Positions 37,301 to 47,548 are shown, counted from the first letter of the stretch. The stretch: 64,000 nt of DNA from Mesorhizobium sp. J428 (GCF_024699925.1 NZ_JAJOMX010000001.1:5184001-5248000); one strand, 5' to 3'. Numbers and translations are program-made. Notes: a model not told the origin generated them from the letters alone.

Positions 37301-38695
37301 TCAGGCCGCGCGGGTGGCGGGCTTCGATCCGAAACCGCGACGCTTGCCGCGGAACGGCTTGCGCTCGCCGGCCGGCGCACCGCCGGGCTTGCCTTGGGCG
37401 TTGCGATTGCCGCCCTTGTGGTTGCGGTTGCCCCCATTGCCAGGATTGCCGTTGTCCTGGCGCGGCTTTGCACGCGGGTCGCGATATGGCGCCTCGCGCG
37501 GCTCGTTCTTGTTGACGGCGGGGTCCGGCTGGTCGGTGTGATCGGCAATGACGGCGATCTTCATGCGGGTGATCCGCTCCACCGCGCGCAGCTTGGCGAA
37601 CTCGGCAGGATCGCACAGCGTGATCGCCACGCCGTCGGCGCCGTTGCGGCCCGTGCGGCCGATACGGTGGACGTAGCTCTCCGGCTCGTCCGGCAGGTCG
37701 AAGTTCACGACATGCGAGATGCCGGGCACGTCGATGCCGCGCGCGGCGATGTCGGTCGCCACCAGGATGCGCACGGAACCGTCGCGGAAGTCGTTCAGCG
37801 CCCTCTGGCGGGCATTCTGGGACTTGTTGCCGTGGATCACGGCGGCGTTGAAGCCGTCGCGTTCGAGGTCGCGGGTCACGCGATCTGCGCCGTGCTTGGT
37901 GCGGGCGAAAACGATGACCGACTTCATCTTCTCGTCGGCAAGCATGGCGGACAACACCTGCCGCTTCTGCTTGAGCCGCGCGATGACCAGGCCCTGCTTG
38001 ATCTCGGTCGCCGTCGTGGACGGCGGAGCCGCCTCGACGCGCACCGGGTTCTTCAGCAGCGACTTCGCCAGTTCGGCGATCTCGTCCGGCATGGTCGCGG
38101 AATAGAGCGCCGTCTGCCGCTCGGGATGCGTCGCCTTCGACAGGCGGCGCACGTCGTTGATGAAGCCCATGTCGAGCATCCGGTCGGCCTCGTCGAGCAC
38201 CAGCCAGCGCGTCTCGTTCAGCTTCACCTCGCCCTCGCGGACGAGATCGGTCAACCGGCCGGGCGTGGCGATCAGGATGTCGACGCCTGCCTGCATCTTC
38301 TTGACCTGGCTGTTGCGCGACACGCCGCCGAGCACCAGCGCGGTCGAGATGTGCAGGCCCTTGGCCAGCACCTTGATCGTGTCCTCGATCTGCACCGCGA
38401 GTTCGCGGGTCGGCGCGAGGATCAGCGCGCGCGCCGTCTTCGGCAGCCGCTTGGCGCCGATGGCAATGATCTTGGTCAGGATCGGCAGCGAAAACGCCGC
38501 CGTCTTGCCCGAGCCCGTCTGCGCGATCGCGATGATGTCGCGGCCGGCCAGATGCGGCGGGATCGCCTTGATCTGGATCGGCTTCGGCTCGGTAAAGCCC
38601 GCTGTCACGGTCGCCTTCAAAAGGCTGCCCGTGATGCCCAGCGCGGCAAATCCGGACTCGGCGATATTGGTTTCAGTGGTGGTTTCGGTGTTCAA
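37301..38695 (-). CDS. DEAD-box RNA helicase, RhlE-like
   Basis: A 464-residue ATP-dependent RNA helicase. Motifs in order: Q motif near TEPKPIQIKAI, motif I AQTGSGKTA, Ia APTRELAVQ, II DEAD in LVLDEADRMLDMGF, III YSATMPDE, then domain 2 with IHGNKSQNARQRALNDFR, VATDIAARGIDVPG and YVHRIGRTGRNG. The C-terminal 80 residues are a basic, Gly/Asn/Arg-rich low-complexity tail (NPGNGGNRNHKGGNRN), an RNA-binding tail typical of RhlE/CsdA-type enzymes. Role in RNA remodelling in the cold or at ribosome assembly is inferred from family. Confidence 0.93.
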   Translation of the reverse strand: MNTETTTETNIAESGFAALGITGSLLKATVTAGFTEPKPIQIKAIPPHLAGRDIIAIAQTGSGKTAAFSLPILTKIIAIGAKRLPKTARALILAPTRELAVQIEDTIKVLAKGLHISTALVLGGVSRNSQVKKMQAGVDILIATPGRLTDLVREGEVKLNETRWLVLDEADRMLDMGFINDVRRLSKATHPERQTALYSATMPDEIAELAKSLLKNPVRVEAAPPSTTATEIKQGLVIARLKQKRQVLSAMLADEKMKSVIVFARTKHGADRVTRDLERDGFNAAVIHGNKSQNARQRALNDFRDGSVRILVATDIAARGIDVPGISHVVNFDLPDEPESYVHRIGRTGRNGADGVAITLCDPAEFAKLRAVERITRMKIAVIADHTDQPDPAVNKNEPREAPYRDPRAKPRQDNGNPGNGGNRNHKGGNRNAQGKPGGAPAGERKPFRGKRRGFGSKPATRAA

Positions 38696-39020
38696 AATAC
38701 TCTTCTTTCGGCGGCCGCCATCGGCCGCGCGCAGAGACGGACCCGGGGCGCAACCCGACCGTCAGGGATCTATGTGAAACGACAAGGCGGCGGAAAACCC
38801 GCTCGTTTGCGCTGTCGCGCCCGCATGCATCATGCCGCGGGGCTTGTCCGCCAACCGTCCGAGGACAGGGCGAAACAGACGCGACGAAGTCTCATTGGAG
38901 AAAGCCGGAACATCCGGCCCAAGCGCCTATGCGGTGGCATATGGGGGAATTCGACGGAAAAGGCAATCGAAATCGTTGTGCGGTGCAATAGGCGCGCATT
39001 CAGTTAAGTCCCGTGCGCCG
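38696..39020. other. Intergenic region upstream of the helicase gene
   Basis: A 325-bp gap between the phospholipase-D-like gene and the helicase on the same strand. It holds the helicase promoter and perhaps a long leader. A small GCCGG/CCGGC hairpin lies near 38905. No coding frame of credible length or ribosome site was found. Confidence 0.55.
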
Positions 39021-40766
39021 CTACTTGAACATTTCGCGCCGCTTGTCCTGATAGCTGCCATTCCTGAAATGCTTGTCCACCCAACTGTCGTCGACGGCCA
39101 GGAAACGGCTGTCGTCAGCGGCCGCCCCGCCGCCCGCGTTGGCGTTCGCAGCTTTGCGATACAGGAAATGGCGGAAAAGCCGATCGAATTCCGTGAAATA
39201 GATATGCGCCACCCGCTTGTCACCGCGGATCAGCAGCATATTTTCGTCGTTGCCGGTCAGCGAGCCTTCGGAAAAATTGGCGGAACCCGCGAACACCAGC
39301 GGGTCGTCGCCGAGTGGGTCGACGACCAGGAATTTCTGGTGGACGTAGAAGACGTGTCCGCGCGTGCCGCGGAAGTGTATCTCGCGGTGCCAGTTCTGCA
39401 GGTCCCAGCCTGGAATCTCGCGCTGCTTTCCGTCCCGCCCGAGTACCGAACCGACGGCAACGGAAATGTTGGGGTCTTGTTCGTGGAGCGCCGGCAGGAT
39501 GTTGTCCTCATCCTTCTCCATCAGGATGAATCGCAGATGGTCTCGCGGTTCGACCAATCGGGTGTGCATCGCATTCGTCTTGGCGTTGAGGCCGAACGCC
39601 GCCGTGAACAGCCAAGGCTTGTCCGCTTCCGCCGCCCGCGCGCCATACCATTTCAGCATTCTGGCCCCCTTCCGGGGACTGAAGAGCGTGGTGGTTCCAA
39701 CCGGCAGGTCGTCGCCGGGGTCCGGCGAATGCGTCGCCATCCACGCCTTCAGATCGTCCGGCTCCGTATCGCCTTCCAGCTTCGTCCAGTAATCCAGGAA
39801 TTCTCCGGCGACACGCTTGTCGCGGATCAGGTGGCCGGTGTTTGCCTGGCCAAGAAAGCCCGACATCGAGAAATTCGCCGATCCGGTCCAGACCTCGGTC
39901 GGCACGCCTCCCCGCAATTTCACTATAAACTTGTTGTGCGGGATTTTCAGGCGTTTCGTCCGCGCGATCAGGGTTCCCTGGTCGAAGTCCGCATCGGGTC
40001 CAGCCAGCGCCTTCTTGTTATCGGCCGTCGCCTGAGTGTCGACGATCTTCCTAACGCCACCGCTCCCCTTCTTCGGATATTTGATCTCGGTTCCGCCCTC
40101 ATAGATGATCCTGACGTCCACGCCCCGCTTCTGCGCATCGCGCAGCAGGCGGATCACCGGCAGATAGTGAAATTCGTAGGCTGCGACGCGAAGCTGATCG
40201 CCGGAACTGGCATCCAGCACGAACCGCCGAAGTGCCTCGAAAAGCCCGCGTGACAGCCACGCCGTCTGCGGATGATCCGGATTGTCGGGCTCTGGCGGCC
40301 GGATGCTCGTTTTGAACTTCTGCATGTAGGCCTGCGACGCGACCGCGCCGCGATTGAAGAAGACGGCATGGTCGCCGGCGTCATCCTCTTCGGTTCGCAC
40401 CGTCACCTCCACCGGATCGCCGAGCCGCCTCTGGTCATGCGGGCCATACATCGGGTGGATGAGGTAGGTGTAGTGGTGATTTTCCTTGGCGGCGTAGTCG
40501 CTCCACACAAAGCTCTGGACCGGGTGTGTGTTGCTCGCGTAGCCCTTACCCAGATCGGGCGCCGGCTCGATAGCCCGGAACACTTTCGACCCTAGAAGCC
40601 AGCGGTCAGAGCCGGGCGTTCCCACCTCGGTGTGATCGACGCGCCGGAAAGCAAAGCCGAGCAGGTTCTGGCGCGCCGGCGGCGTGGCGTCGAGGCCGAA
40701 GAAGACCACATAGGTTCCGGCAATGACATTCACGGAGATGCCGTTCTTCCCGCCACGAGCCTGCAT
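39021..40766 (-). CDS. Phospholipase-D-fold (HKD) protein
   Basis: A 581-residue protein with two HxK motifs of the PLD superfamily: HNKFIVKLRGGVPTEVWTGS at about 275-294 and HQKFLVVDPLGDDPLVFAGS near 490-510, each followed by SANFS. The second keeps HxKxxxxD; the first has Leu where the Asp is expected. No signal peptide. It may be a phosphodiesterase acting on phospholipid or nucleic acid. It stands alone, and codon choice and the 160-bp AT-rich flank (40767-40925) differ somewhat from neighbours, which hints at transfer. GGAG is 6 nt before ATG 40766; a start 27 nt further out is less likely. Confidence 0.8.
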   Translation of the reverse strand: MQARGGKNGISVNVIAGTYVVFFGLDATPPARQNLLGFAFRRVDHTEVGTPGSDRWLLGSKVFRAIEPAPDLGKGYASNTHPVQSFVWSDYAAKENHHYTYLIHPMYGPHDQRRLGDPVEVTVRTEEDDAGDHAVFFNRGAVASQAYMQKFKTSIRPPEPDNPDHPQTAWLSRGLFEALRRFVLDASSGDQLRVAAYEFHYLPVIRLLRDAQKRGVDVRIIYEGGTEIKYPKKGSGGVRKIVDTQATADNKKALAGPDADFDQGTLIARTKRLKIPHNKFIVKLRGGVPTEVWTGSANFSMSGFLGQANTGHLIRDKRVAGEFLDYWTKLEGDTEPDDLKAWMATHSPDPGDDLPVGTTTLFSPRKGARMLKWYGARAAEADKPWLFTAAFGLNAKTNAMHTRLVEPRDHLRFILMEKDEDNILPALHEQDPNISVAVGSVLGRDGKQREIPGWDLQNWHREIHFRGTRGHVFYVHQKFLVVDPLGDDPLVFAGSANFSEGSLTGNDENMLLIRGDKRVAHIYFTEFDRLFRHFLYRKAANANAGGGAAADDSRFLAVDDSWVDKHFRNGSYQDKRREMFK

Positions 40767-40925
40767 CCGACGCTCCGATCGAGACAGAAGCAATGAACTT
40801 CTTGTTGAAGAGTAACTCTAAAATTGATTAATAGCAACAGCGCAGGATATTACTTAATGATACTTCGACCTGCCGGTATTTTCGATCTTTGCCGACTTAC
40901 CTGTTGCCGGTCTTTGAAGGCGACA

Positions 40926-41471
40926 TCAGTCCGCAGCAGCGGCCTCCGCCATCTCCATCAGCTTCATCACCGTATTCCAGTTCCGCGCCGTGTTCGCCAC
41001 ACCGATGCCCTTGTCGAACTTCTCCGCCAGCTTCGATCTGCCGAACCCGTTCGGCGTGTGCAGATAGGCGACGCGCTCCACCACCTCGATCCGTTCGCCG
41101 CCCTCCGCCAGCTCGCGCAGCTTCTCGACCGCCCCCTTCGGCGGGTCGTCCGCCAGCACCGCCGCATGCAGGAACTGCGGCACCTCCAGCGCGTCCGGAA
41201 ACGGGTTCTTCGCGATGAGCTCCGCCCATTCGGCCCGCGTCACGACATGGATGTCCTTGTCGAAGCCGAATTCGGTCTTGCAGATCGCCGCGACCTCCTT
41301 GCGCACCGTCTCGCGGCCCTTGCCGCTCGCCAAGAGCGCATTGCCGCTGTTGATGTAGGTCGCGGCTTTCTCGAAACCCGCCTCCGTCAGCTTTTCGCGC
41401 AGCGGCTTCACCGGCAGTTGCGTCGCCCCGCCGACGCCGCGGAACAGGAGGATGTAGACCGTCTTCGTCAT
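40926..41471 (-). CDS. DUF1697 family protein
   Basis: A 181-residue cytosolic protein of the DUF1697 family. It opens TKTVYILLFRGVGGATQLPV (the usual family start is close to LLRGINVGG), then ATYINSGNALLASG and DIHVVTRAEWAELIAKNPFP. Its ATG overlaps the threonine dehydratase stop (ATATGA), so the two are translated together. Function unknown. Confidence 0.87.
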   Translation of the reverse strand: MTKTVYILLFRGVGGATQLPVKPLREKLTEAGFEKAATYINSGNALLASGKGRETVRKEVAAICKTEFGFDKDIHVVTRAEWAELIAKNPFPDALEVPQFLHAAVLADDPPKGAVEKLRELAEGGERIEVVERVAYLHTPNGFGRSKLAEKFDKGIGVANTARNWNTVMKLMEMAEAAAAD

Positions 41472-42728
41472 ATCAGCAGGCCCGCCAGCGTCTCGTTCTC
41501 GGTGATGTCCTGATACGCCCAGCCGGCCGCGTCGAAGCGGTGGCGCAGCGTGTCGAAATTCTTCCGGTCCTTGGTTTCGATGCCGATCAGCACCGAGCCG
41601 AAATTGCGCGCCGACTTCTTCAGATATTCGAACCGCGCGATGTCGTCCTCGGGGCCGAGCAGGTCGAGGAAGGCGCGCAGTGCGCCCGGCCGCTGCGGGA
41701 AGCGAAAGACGAAGTAACTTCTTCAGCCCCTCGAACCGCAGCGAGCGCTCCTTCACGTCCGGCAGCCGCTCGAAGTCGAAATTGCCGCCTGAGACGATGC
41801 ACACCACCGTCTTGCCCTTCAGTTCCTTGCGCGGAAAATCCTTCAGCGCGTCGATCGCCAGCGCGCCCGCCGGCTCCAGCACCACGCCCTCGATGTTGAG
41901 CATTTCGAGGATGGTCGAGCAGAGCCGGTTCTCCGGGATGAGCTTCACCGCGTCCGCGGGAAACTCCTTCAACTGCTTCAACGGCTCGCGGCCGATCTCG
42001 GCCACCGCCGCGCCGTCGACGAAATTGTCGACCGCGTCCAGCTTCATCCGCCGGCCGTGCGCCAGGGTCTCGCGCAAGCTCGGCGCACCGGCGGGCTCGG
42101 TGAAGACGAAGCGCGACGTCCAGCCCGCGTCGTGGAAATATCGCGTCAGCCCCGCCGCAAGTCCGCCGCCCCCCACCGGGATGATCACCACGTCGGGCTC
42201 CCTGCCCTTCGGCATCTGCGCGGCGATCTCCTGCGCCACCGTCGCCTGGCCCTCGATGATGTCGCGATGGTCGAAGGGCGGCACCATCAGCCCCTTCTCG
42301 GCTTCGGCGAAGGCGATTGCTGCCCGGTAGCAATCGTCGAAGAAGTCGCCCACCAGCCTGATCTCGACGAACTCGCCGCCGAAGATGCGCGTCTTGTCGA
42401 TCTTCTGCTGCGGCGTCGTCACCGGCATGAACACCACGCCGCGCTTACCGAAATGCCGGCAGACATAGGCGAACCCTTGGGCGTGGTTGCCGGCCGAGGC
42501 GCACACGAACAATTCGGCCTTCGAGCCGCCCGATAGCGCCTTGCGGAAGAAGTTGAACGCGCCGCGGATCTTGTAGGAGCGCACCGGCGACAGGTCCTCA
42601 CGCTTCAGCAGCACGCGGGCGCCGAACTTGCGCGAAAGGTGGTCGTTCTCCTGCAACGGCGTCGGCGCGAACAGCGCCCTCACCTCGGCTGTGGCCCGCT
42701 CCACGCCCTCGATGAATGCCGTCGCCAT
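41468..42728 (-). pseudogene. ilvA: Threonine dehydratase (biosynthetic type), frameshifted
   Basis: A PLP enzyme that deaminates threonine to 2-oxobutyrate for isoleucine synthesis. From ATG 42728 the catalytic domain is intact: PLP Lys in VRSYKIRGAFNFF, NHAQG (CASAGNHAQGF) and the phosphate loop IPVGGGGLAAG. After RFEGLKK the frame breaks at 41716-41717: AAGAAGTTACTTC where AAGAAGTACTTC is expected, one extra base. The rest, a single ACT-like regulatory domain, continues in the next frame to the stop at 41468. The octamer GAAGTTAC at the break also occurs at the cfa break. Joined length about 420 residues is normal for short IlvA. Confidence 0.88.
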
Positions 42729-42839
42729 CGCGCTTTCCCAAAACTGTTGGTTCAAGCCGCGCCCTATTGCATATTCAGGCTACGGAAGCCACCTTCCGCG
42801 CCGCCGCCCGCCCGGCGGCGGATTTCGCAAGGCCACACG

Positions 42840-44300
42840 GTGCACTCTCTTTCCATCCGCGCTGCGATCCACGTCTCGGCCGTCTTCGCGATCTACCTGT
42901 CGCTGGCGATGCTGATCCCGGCCGCGGTCGATCTGTTCTACGGCAACGAGGACTGGAAGGTGTTCGCCTTCTGCGCCTTCTTCCTCGGCGGCCTGTCGCT
43001 CGCCGTCGCACTCGCCACGCAGGGCCGCCCGCCGCCGGCCAACACCCGCTTCGGCTTCCTTCTCGTCAACATGCTCTGGATCACCATGGCGGTGGCGGGC
43101 GCGATCCCGCTTCTGGCCGCGCCGTCGATGGACCTGTCGCTGGCCGACGCCATTTTCGAATCGGTCTCCGGCATCACCACCACGGGTGGTACGGTCATCA
43201 ACGGCCTCGACAATGCCCCGCCCGGCCTGCTGCTCTGGCGCTCGCTGCTCAACTACATGGGCGGGCTCGGCGTCATCGCCCTCGGCCTGTTCCTGCTGCC
43301 CTTCCTCAACATCGGCGGCATCACCTATTTCCGCATCGAATCGTCCGACATCCAGGAGAGACCCTTCGAGCGCCTCGCCACCTTCACGCTCAGCCTCATT
43401 GCCATCTATTCCGCCCTGGTCGCCGCCTGCGCGCTGCTCTACGTCGCCGGCGGCATGCAGATCTTCGACGCGGTCAACCACGCCATGTCGACGCTCGCCA
43501 CCGGCGGCCTGTCCACCCACGACACTTCGTTCGCCCGCTACGCCGACAATCCCGCCATTCTGTGGACCGGCTCGTTCTTCATGTTCATCGGCGGCCTGCC
43601 CTTCTCGATCATGATCCTGTTCGCCGTCCGCGGCCGCATCGACGCGCTCGGCGACCCGCAGATCAAGGTCTATCTCGGCTATTCGGTGGTGTTCGCCGTG
43701 GCGGTCGCGATCTATCTGCGCGTCTCGACCGGCGTGCCGTTCTTCTATGCGCTCACGCACTCGACCTTCAATTTCATGTCGATCATCACGACGACCGGTT
43801 TCGCCAGCGACGACTACACCAAATGGGGTCCGTTCGCCGTCGCCTGCATCTTCGTAGCCACCTTCCTCGGCGCCTGCTCCGGTTCCACCTCCGGCGGCAT
43901 GAAGGCCTACCGCTTCCTGATCCTGTTCGAGCTGCTGGCCAACGGCGTGCGCCGCCTCGTCTATCCCAACACCATCCACCCGGTCCGCTACGGCGACCGC
44001 AGCGTGCCGGACGACATGCAGCGCGCGGTCGTGCTGTTCATCGCCTCGTTCTTCGTCATCTGGATGATCGGCACCGTGCTCCTGTCCGCCACCGGTCTCG
44101 ACATCGTCACCGCGCTCACCGGCGCGCTCGCCTGCATGACCAATGTCGGCCCGGGCCTCGGCGACATCATCGGCCCGGTCGGCAACTATTCCAGCCTGCC
44201 CGACACGGCGAAATGGATCCTGTCGGCGCTGATGATGCTGGGCCGCCTCGAGATCCTCGCAGTGCTCGTCATCTTCTCCCCCGCCTTCTGGAGCAGGTGA
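42840..44300 (+). CDS. trkH: TrkH-family potassium uptake protein
   Basis: A 486-residue membrane protein of the TrkH/KtrB/HKT superfamily, the K+-translocating subunit that works with TrkA. The four pore-loop repeats are recognisable: SGITTTGGTVI, MSTLATGGLSTHD, MSIITTTGFASDDY and ACMTNVGPGLGDI, each with its filter glycine. GTG 42840 is taken as start, with AAGG 7 nt upstream, giving a family-typical length; an earlier in-frame ATG would add about 65 residues without homology. No trkA in the window. It is divergent from ilvA. Confidence 0.92.
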   Translation: MHSLSIRAAIHVSAVFAIYLSLAMLIPAAVDLFYGNEDWKVFAFCAFFLGGLSLAVALATQGRPPPANTRFGFLLVNMLWITMAVAGAIPLLAAPSMDLSLADAIFESVSGITTTGGTVINGLDNAPPGLLLWRSLLNYMGGLGVIALGLFLLPFLNIGGITYFRIESSDIQERPFERLATFTLSLIAIYSALVAACALLYVAGGMQIFDAVNHAMSTLATGGLSTHDTSFARYADNPAILWTGSFFMFIGGLPFSIMILFAVRGRIDALGDPQIKVYLGYSVVFAVAVAIYLRVSTGVPFFYALTHSTFNFMSIITTTGFASDDYTKWGPFAVACIFVATFLGACSGSTSGGMKAYRFLILFELLANGVRRLVYPNTIHPVRYGDRSVPDDMQRAVVLFIASFFVIWMIGTVLLSATGLDIVTALTGALACMTNVGPGLGDIIGPVGNYSSLPDTAKWILSALMMLGRLEILAVLVIFSPAFWSR

Positions 44301-44388
44301 GCCGCGTCCGATCCTCGGCTGGACGGCGGCGGCTCGTACCGCTATCCAGCCCTGGGCACGGGGGAAGCTTTCTGGATGTGGTGCGGTG

Positions 44389-45546
44389 ATGGCGTCTGTC
44401 GGCTCGCGTTCCTGGCTGTTTCCCGTCGCCGTCCTGGTTGCGGCGCTGCTTGCCTCGGGCTGCAACACGTCGCCTGAGCGCCCGCTGCTCTTCGATCCTC
44501 CGGTCGTTTCCCAGAAGGGAGTGGCGGCGACCCACGAGATCTACATCGCCACCACCCGGCACAAGGCAGACGACCCGAAGACCGTGTTCGACGGCCGGCG
44601 CTCTCAGGAGCACGCCTTTGCGCGCATCGACATCTCCGTGCCCGCGATCCACAAGGTCGGTGCACTGGAAAAGCCGAAGGGTAAGAGCCCCGACCCGTCC
44701 CGTTACTTCACCGCCCGGTCGATCACCGCCTATGACGGGATTTCCACCTTCTCCAGTCATGTGAACGATGCGGCGCGGCGTGATGGCGGCCGCGTTCTGG
44801 TCTTCGTCCACGGCTACAAGACCCCTTTCGACGCCGCGGTCTACCGCGCGACGCAGATCGTGCACGATTCCGGATACACCGGGGCTCCGATCCTCTTCAC
44901 CTGGGCCTCTGCCGGCCGGGCGCTCGACTATGTCTACGACCGCGACAGCGCCAACGCCGCCCGCGACGCGCTGGAGGAACTGCTGCGCTCGCTGGCGAAG
45001 TCAGGCGTCAAGCGCATCGATATCGTCGCGCACTCCATGGGCACGTGGCTGACGATGGAAACGCTGCGCAGCCTCGCGATCGCCGGCGACCGCGACCTCG
45101 GCGGCCGGCTCGGCGACGTGGTGCTCGCGTCCCCCGACATCGACGTCGACGTCTTCAAGAGCCAGATGCGGCGCTATGGCGTGCCGGACAGGCCGTTCTT
45201 CGTGCTCCTGTCCGACGACGACAAGGCGCTGCGCTTCTCCAGCCTGATCGCCGGCCAGCAGCCGCGGCTCGGCGAGTATCGCGACGCCAAGGAGATCGCC
45301 GATCTCGGTCTGGTCGTGGTCGACCTCACCCAGGTGAAAGCCGGCGACAGCTACAACCACACCAAGTTCGCCGACAATCCCGCGCTCGTCACCATGCTCG
45401 GCGAGCGGCTGCGCCAGGGCGACGAGTTTGGCGGCGAGACCGACCCGACCGAGGCGCCAGCCCTGCTGGCGCGCGGCGTCGGCACGGCGGCGGAAGTGAT
45501 CATCACCACGCCGTTCAGGGTCTTCAACATGGTGCTGAACCAGTAG
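44389..45546 (+). CDS. DUF900 alpha/beta hydrolase lipoprotein
   Basis: A 385-residue protein with a lipoprotein signal (PVAVLVAALLASGC, lipobox LASGC). The mature part is a DUF900 alpha/beta hydrolase: HEIYIATTRHKADDPKT and ITAYDGISTF of the family's N-terminus, then VFVHGYKTPFD, nucleophile Ser in VAHSMGTWLTME and acid in VLLSDDDKAL, with a final Asn/His region YNHTKFADNP. It sits at the inner or outer membrane, facing the periplasm. ATG 44389 follows an alternative GTG by one codon. Substrate unknown. Confidence 0.86.
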   Translation: MASVGSRSWLFPVAVLVAALLASGCNTSPERPLLFDPPVVSQKGVAATHEIYIATTRHKADDPKTVFDGRRSQEHAFARIDISVPAIHKVGALEKPKGKSPDPSRYFTARSITAYDGISTFSSHVNDAARRDGGRVLVFVHGYKTPFDAAVYRATQIVHDSGYTGAPILFTWASAGRALDYVYDRDSANAARDALEELLRSLAKSGVKRIDIVAHSMGTWLTMETLRSLAIAGDRDLGGRLGDVVLASPDIDVDVFKSQMRRYGVPDRPFFVLLSDDDKALRFSSLIAGQQPRLGEYRDAKEIADLGLVVVDLTQVKAGDSYNHTKFADNPALVTMLGERLRQGDEFGGETDPTEAPALLARGVGTAAEVIITTPFRVFNMVLNQ

Positions 45547-45571
45547 GGGGGCCGTCCGGTCTCCGCTGCTT

Positions 45572-47377
45572 TCAGACGAACAGGTCGACCTTCTCAAAGG
45601 TCCGCACGTCAACCAGCCCGACGTCTGAGATCCTGAGTTCCGGGATCACCACCAGCGCCAGCAGCGAATGCTGCATGAAGGCGTTGTTGAGCGTGCAGCC
45701 GCAGTCGATCATTGCCTGCTTCAGCCGCTCCGCCTTTTCCGCCACGATCTCCGCTCGCTCGTCCGACATCAGCCCGGCGATCGGCAGTTCGACGGTCGCC
45801 AGTTCCTTGCCCCCGGAATAGACCGTCGCGCCGCCGCCGATCTCCGACAGACGGTTCACGGCGGCCGCCATGTCGGCCTTGTTGGTGCCCACGACGATGA
45901 TCTGGTGGCTGTCATGCGCCACGCTCGATGCCACGGCACAGTCCTTGGCATAGCGGAAGCCCGAGACGAAGGCGTTCACCACCTGCCCGGTCGCCCGGTG
46001 CCGCTCCACCACCGCGATCTGGCAGATGTCGGCCTTGCGGTCCATCGCCACCAGCCCGTTCTCGACCGGCAGGTCCACCTCCAGCGCCTTGGTCGGCGCC
46101 TGGTTCTCCACCACGCCGATCGCGCGCACCCTCACCGAATTCGCACCCTTGGGTGCGGCGATATCGAACTCGGAGGCAGTCTTCCTGCCGCCGACCTTCA
46201 CCGTCTGCTTCGCCTTCTGCGGATAGTCGTAGGGTGGGATCTCGACCAGCAGCTTCCCCTGTTCCGCCAGCTTCACGCCCCGACCCCAAACCTCGTCGAT
46301 CACCAGCTGCGCCAGGTCCGACACGATCAGGAAGTCGGCCAGCCTGCCCGGCGCGATCGAGCCGAGGTCGCGGTCGACGCGGAAATGCTGCGCCGTGTTG
46401 AGGCTCGCCATCTGGATCGCCGTCACCGGCTTCAGCCCCTGCTCGATCGCATGGCGCACCACGCGGTTCATGTGGCCGTCATTCACCAGCGTGCCGGCAT
46501 TGCAGTCGTCGGTGCAGAGGATGAAGTTGCGCGGGTCAATCCCGCCCTCGGTCACCGCCTTCACCTGCGCCGCCACGTCGTACCAGGCCGAGCCAAGCCT
46601 CAGCATCGCCTTCATGCCCTGCCGCACCCGCGCGATCGCATCCTCGGCCCGCGTGCCTTCGTGGTCGTCTTCCGGCCCGCCCGCGACGTAGCCGTGGAAG
46701 GCAAGGCCGAGGTCCGGCGAGGCATAGTGCCCGCCCACCACCTTGCCCGCCTTCACCGTCTCGGCAATCTCCGCCACCATCAGCCGGTCGTTGTTCGAGA
46801 CGCCGGGGAAATTCATCACTTCGCCGAGCCCGATGATGTTCGGCCAGGTCATCGCCTCGGCCACGTCCTTCTCATCGATCGTCGCGCCGTTGTTCTCCAG
46901 CCCCGGCGCCGAGGGCACGCAGGATGGCATCTGCACATAGACGTTCACCGGCATCGCCACCGCTTCGTCGTGCATCAGCCGCACCCCTTCCAGCCCCAGC
47001 ACGTTGGCGATCTCGTGCGGGTCGACGAACATCGAGGTCGTGCCGTGCGGAATGACCGCGCGGCAGAACTCGGTCACCGTCACCATGCCGCTCTCGACAT
47101 GCATGTGCCCGTCGCACAGGCCGGGCACCAGATAGCGGCCGGCGGCGTCGACGACGATCGTCTTCGGCCCGATCGCGTGGCTCGCATCCGGCCCGCAATA
47201 GGCGAAACGCCCGCCGATGATGGCGAGGTCCGTGCCGGGGATGATCTCGCCGGAGTGGACGTTGACCCATCGTCCGTCCCGCACCACCACGTCGGCATGG
47301 CTGCGCCCGGTCGCGACGTCGACCAGCAGCGGCGCCATCAGCGCGCGCGGCTTGGGCGGATGGAAAGACGTTGTCAT
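45572..47377 (-). CDS. ade: Adenine deaminase
   Basis: A 601-residue cytosolic metal-dependent amidohydrolase that turns adenine into hypoxanthine and ammonia. Metal ligands lie in PGLCDGHMHVESGMVT and PHGTTSMFVDPHEIANV; further segments ICTDDCNAGTL-type (ILCTDDCNAG) and SLNTAQHFRVDRDLGSIAPG match the family. The C-terminal domain specific to Ade is present (HDSHQIIVVGTN). Length is normal. It is divergent from the dctB gene. It provides purine salvage, downstream of which the gpt gene at 58.5 kb could act on hypoxanthine or xanthine. Confidence 0.95.
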   Translation of the reverse strand: MTTSFHPPKPRALMAPLLVDVATGRSHADVVVRDGRWVNVHSGEIIPGTDLAIIGGRFAYCGPDASHAIGPKTIVVDAAGRYLVPGLCDGHMHVESGMVTVTEFCRAVIPHGTTSMFVDPHEIANVLGLEGVRLMHDEAVAMPVNVYVQMPSCVPSAPGLENNGATIDEKDVAEAMTWPNIIGLGEVMNFPGVSNNDRLMVAEIAETVKAGKVVGGHYASPDLGLAFHGYVAGGPEDDHEGTRAEDAIARVRQGMKAMLRLGSAWYDVAAQVKAVTEGGIDPRNFILCTDDCNAGTLVNDGHMNRVVRHAIEQGLKPVTAIQMASLNTAQHFRVDRDLGSIAPGRLADFLIVSDLAQLVIDEVWGRGVKLAEQGKLLVEIPPYDYPQKAKQTVKVGGRKTASEFDIAAPKGANSVRVRAIGVVENQAPTKALEVDLPVENGLVAMDRKADICQIAVVERHRATGQVVNAFVSGFRYAKDCAVASSVAHDSHQIIVVGTNKADMAAAVNRLSEIGGGATVYSGGKELATVELPIAGLMSDERAEIVAEKAERLKQAMIDCGCTLNNAFMQHSLLALVVIPELRISDVGLVDVRTFEKVDLFV

Positions 47378-47548
47378 GACGCGACTCCTGTTTGCGCGAG
47401 CTTGCCAAGCCGTGCGGCGCGGCGCCAGAGGGGAAGACGCCGACTTCGATTGTCAGCCGCATGCCGCGCGATATATTCGCAGTTCCTCCATGTCGAGGCG
47501 ACAGCGTGACGACGCAGGGGTACAGGCACAAGATGGCTTCTGGCGACG

